Below the pieces are notes generated by a model, which worked only from the letters and a program-made list of their open reading frames with translations, did not search any database and was not told where the DNA came from. Position numbers and translations under genes: made by a program. A stretch of DNA of 64,000 nucleotides from Pycnopodia helianthoides (taxonomy: Eukaryota > Echinodermata > Asteroidea > Forcipulatida > Asteriidae): positions 3,851,501 to 3,915,500 of the forward strand of contig CM063250.1 in the NCBI GenBank assembly GCA_032158295.1, read 5' to 3'. This document shows, piece after piece, positions 61,060 to 64,000 of the stretch (the stretch's first letter is position 1; the number at the start of each line of letters is the position of its first letter).

Positions 61060-61450
61060 GAACTCAGGAAGCACCTTGGGGGGCAATTATCACTGGGTGA
61101 CTGTTCAGTGTGTCTGTTCCTGGTTTGAGTCAACTTCAATTAAGCGTAAACTTCTCATTGTACTTTCAATGCCGATTGTCAATGGACCCCTTTTGTTCAG
61201 GGCTTTGCGCAGTAATTTTGTTCGCATGATCGGGATTGCAAACTCTGGGATACACTTCCAAATCATGATCAGGGACTCAACATCTTTCTTGAGACATCTT
61301 TCACATCTTTCAAGACACCACTGAGAGCCCACTTAATTCAGGAGGTCTACCATCAATAACTTATTCGTTTCTTCTGTGCCTCAGCGCCTTTGAGCAAATC
61401 TTTGATTGAGGTGCTTTTATAAATTTTGACTTATTGATTGATTGACTGAT
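61060..61450 (+). mobile_element. 3' remnant of a non-LTR retrotransposon
   Basis: The segment at about 61210-61330 reads, across two frames, like the C-terminal tail after reverse transcriptase in CR1/L2-like elements (e.g. IRDSTSFLRHLSHLSRHH, with another frame SFKTPLRAHL). It is followed by 'gagcaaatctttgattgagg' and a (TTGA)n tail at about 61430-61450. Heavily truncated, with frames broken. It has no activity of its own. Confidence 0.5.
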
Positions 61451-61495
61451 AGACTACATGTGTATTATACGTGTTATGCTGGTGGTGTGTGCAGT

Positions 61496-61660
61496 GACAT
61501 GTACATGTACAAATGTCCACTATGCACATGTACGCGTGTAAATAAGAAAACATATTTATACTGCTGGTGTGTGCAGTGTTATGTACATGTACATGTACAA
61601 AACATGTACATGTACAAATGTACACGTGTATTTTTGTACATGTTACAAATGTACATACAT
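61496..61660. repeat. TACATG-rich simple repeat
   Basis: Degenerate repeats of 'tgtacatgtacatgtac' and 'gtgtgcagtg' in two blocks (about 61480-61530 and 61565-61650). The TACATG core is self-complementary. Confidence 0.7.
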
Positions 61661-62091
61661 GATGTAGATTATTGTAAAGTCTTGATCTTGTCCTGTTTAT
61701 GCATTTAACTTATGCTGGCATTTGTTTAATGGATTGTTGACTACATATTTTATGTCTTAGTTTTCCCAGAGACTCTTTGGCTGTAGATATTGTGCAATTA
61801 GGCCCCCGATGCAATATGTCGCTATATCAGACATAATTATTATTTTTTTTTTCTCCACTTGTACTGTCCTTGACTGTATTTTCCATATCCACTTTTGTTT
61901 TATTATGATCAGTATTCAAGTTCCTTTTGTCAGTAATTATGTAGAAATTCTGCAGGCACCCGTGTGTGTTAATTTATGAAAATTTGTGCACTGTACGGAC
62001 CATCCACTCTACCATCCATTCCCTGTAATATTGCAGTCTATAGGTTGAGTAAGTGTTAACTTACAAACAACTGTCTTCATGCTAACTGTCA

Positions 62092-62272
62092 ATGTTTTAG
62101 CCAGGATTTGCTGAAATTGTGTCCAATTTTACTGGAAATTTAAAATCTGGATGTCCAAATTGATCACTTACATTCCAATACATTACATGTAAATGACAGA
62201 TAAAACTGGGTGTCCAAATTTCAAACAGGGTGTCCAAAAGACACCCAGACACCCCTCTGGCTAACACTATGC
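62092..62272 (-). repeat. GGACACCC repeat family, copy 3
   Basis: Inverse orientation of the copies at 9009 and 12900. Begins 'gttttagccaggattt' and ends 'ctctggctaacactatgct'. Confidence 0.65.
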
Positions 62273-62371
62273 TAACTGCTAGTCTTGGTGCAAGACCTCA
62301 TTTCGATTTCTCACAATCTTTGTTTTTTTCCTCTTTATTTGCCATTTTCTTATCTGTAGCGCATAGGAACC

Positions 62372-62525
62372 TCATTTCATCTTTGAGAAGGGAAGGCCAT
62401 TTTCATTTTACAAAGGACACTTCAATTGGAAAACTTAAAGTCTTTGGGAAATTATTATTAAAAGGGCACCAGTGCAAAGACCAGGGGCAACAAGGGCCAT
62501 GGCCTTCATGTAATTTTAGGCCTGC
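62372..62525 (+). repeat. CAGGCCTGGAATT repeat family, copy 3
   Basis: 'catttcatctttgagaaggg', 'ggacacttcaattggaaaac', 'gcaaagaccaggggcaac' and a terminal 'ttttaggcctgc'. The left terminus is lost. Confidence 0.6.
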
Positions 62526-63020
62526 TTGGTGATACATGTCCAGGGCTAGAATTTGGGGGATAAACTCACAAGACCACAAGGCTTGTAGCTCAAAATATTT
62601 ACTGGACCGGAATTTTGAGTACAAGACCAGAATTGAAGTGAGAAGAAAAAATGCCTACACAGGTTAATAACTGAATTGTTTGAATTTGAAAAAGCACTAA
62701 GAGAAGATTTATCTCATTTGTATACTAAGGGTAAGTAGTCTTCGATAATCAACAGAATTGAAATTTATCATACTGAAAGTCAACATTTGAACACAAACAC
62801 AAGACCGCTGGACTTGCCGGACTTGAGTTTACTGGCCCAATGCTAAAATCACTGGCCTCGGGCCAGCAGTCCATTGTAAAATTCGAGCCCTGCATGTATG
62901 TGCTATATATAAGAACGGTCTTAGTATTATTATAATATGGTTGTAATGACATTGCAAATAAATGTGGTATTTCTTTCTATCTACCCCTGCTGTAGTGAAG
63001 TGAGCAGAACCAAAAACAAG

Positions 63021-63161
63021 ATGGCTGAAGCCCACGCGGCTGTGGCCTTCCAGTTCACAGTCACCAACGAGGGAATTGATTTTGACATCAACCATGAAGC
63101 TCTGAAAGCCGTCTTTGAAAGCGGCCGCCGATCCTGGGTCAAGAAGTTCAGACGATTCCAG
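63021..63161 (+). CDS. cpt1: Carnitine O-palmitoyltransferase 1, first coding exon
   Basis: CPT1 of the outer mitochondrial membrane transfers long-chain acyl groups from CoA to carnitine, the malonyl-CoA-inhibited entry step of fatty-acid oxidation. This exon encodes residues 1-47, starting [18 protein letters not shown] and ending [10 protein letters not shown], colinear with the N-terminal regulatory segment of animal CPT1. Glu3 and His5, needed for malonyl-CoA sensitivity in mammalian CPT1A, are both present. An acceptor (CCCCTGCTGTAG) at 62995 makes 62996-63020 the end of the 5' untranslated region. The exon ends in phase 0 at CCAG then GTTTGA. The membrane segments and catalytic domain must lie beyond the right edge. 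Confidence 0.92.
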
Positions 63162-63495
63162 GTTTGAAGAATATATATTTTTACGATTTTGAGTTTGTTT
63201 TGTGTTTTGCCAACTGCCCCTCCCAAATTCAAGCAAAATAGTTTGGAAAATTAGTGCTCAGCAAGAAGGGGGAAAAAAATGGAAAGAGAAAGCAAAAAAT
63301 TCTTTTTACCCCGTGAAAAACTGAGAAATTGATACTTATGTTTTTATCTGTGTAAAATTTTGGCAAATCAACCCTTCTGCCCCCTTAACTAAAGAGTCCC
63401 CCATTCGCCCATGTGTGGGCATTTCATTCAAAAATTGACAAACATGTAGCTTTGTTAATTTGGCCTGGTTTACAGTGCAATTATAACACTCTTAA

Positions 63496-63565
63496 AGGCA
63501 AAGTATACCTTTGGTTTTTGGAATCGTTTGATTGTTTTAATCCTATATTTATATATATGTAGATT
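63496..63565 (+). mobile_element. Left end of a TTAA-site MITE (cpt1 intron 1)
   Basis: TTAA at 63492-63495 followed by AGGCAAAGTATACCTTTGG, the same terminus as the outer element at 56325-57294. The other end was not found and is perhaps lost to the CGATAT element that follows. Confidence 0.5.
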
Positions 63566-63695
63566 AAGCTTGGGCGATACCACGATATTATCGAATATCG
63601 CGATACTAGTTCTGAAACGATTATTATATCGGGTCACATTTTTTTAAATCGTGATATCGGTAAATCGCGATATCGTTAAGTATCGCGATGTATTT
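63566..63695. mobile_element. CGATAT-rich palindromic repeat (cpt1 intron 1)
   Basis: Begins 'ttgggcgataccacgatatt' and contains many CGATAT, ATATCG and TCGCGA blocks in inverse orientation. Similar palindromic MITE-like repeats are common in animal genomes. The right terminus is missing. Confidence 0.45.
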
Positions 63696-63699
63696 CCTA

Positions 63700-63948
63700 G
63701 CCGAGACGATCTTGCAACAATAAATCTCCTTGTCAAGACGATATTGCAACAATAAATCTCCTAGTTGAGACGATTTGCTGCATCAAAGAGTTGCAAGTCA
63801 CAGACCGCAACCGCAAGATTCCCCAACAGATCTGATCCGACGGGGTTTAGTCTTCGAAAAAACCAACATCAAAGCCTTAGCGATCAGGCGGTCTCACGCA
63901 GATGGGTGTTATCACGTGCGTTACCACGTGCGTTACCACGTGCGTGTT
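63700..63948. repeat. Two short tandem repeats
   Basis: A 32 bp unit (gacgat, ttgcaacaataaatctcct) repeated about 2.3 times at 63700-63785, and a 12 bp unit CACGTGCGTTAC repeated three times at 63913-63948. The second gives three E-box CACGTG sites at 12 bp spacing. Confidence 0.8.
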
Positions 63949-64000
63949 GCGGACGTGCGAGTAGCGTGATCTAATTAGTTATGCACACATAAAGAACAGT

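Overview
This is a gene-poor, repeat-dense stretch of an animal nuclear genome. The coding capacity is in short, intron-split exons, not in long open frames. Two genes can be named from split exons. lsm5 (U6 snRNA-associated Sm-like protein) lies on the minus strand from 43192 down to 38020 in five coding exons. The first coding exon of a carnitine palmitoyltransferase 1 gene (cpt1) lies on the plus strand at 63021-63161, with the rest of the gene beyond the right edge. The exon structure, the tRNA-derived SINEs and the many short inverted-repeat elements suggest an invertebrate deuterostome. From memory of similar repeats I favour an echinoderm, possibly a sea star, but I cannot confirm this from the window alone.

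Layout. 1-9 kb: three minus-strand candidate exons (4596-4650, 2965-3045, 1712-1818) that chain in phase into an unrecognised, partly hydrophobic helical protein. They are mixed with SINEs, an 84-85 bp minisatellite and a tRNA-like retrosequence with clear target-site duplications. 9-31 kb: no recognisable gene. This part holds MITEs (short non-autonomous DNA transposons), a 654 bp foldback element, retroelement tails and a 16 bp minisatellite. 31-35.5 kb: an unrecognised plus-strand gene with an intact acidic first exon and a second exon that is coding-like for about 1.4 kb but broken by several frame changes. 37-43.2 kb: lsm5, whose larger introns are full of transposons, including a 1312 bp foldback element with 9 bp target-site duplications in intron 1. 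43-62 kb: more repeats, including a nested MITE with a fresh 209 bp tandem duplication, a G-rich minisatellite, and two weak plus-strand candidate exons (45766-45790, 52258-52424). 62-64 kb: the start of cpt1.

The dominant structural signal is non-autonomous DNA transposons. At least five distinct families sit at TTAA target sites and begin AGG, which suggests one Kolobok-like or piggyBac-like transposase source, though no transposase gene is visible here. Two larger foldback elements carry 9 bp target-site duplications, like Mutator or Foldback elements. I saw no CRISPR array, operon, prophage or other prokaryotic-type system. The interest of the window is in its mobile-element structure and in the genes hidden between those elements.
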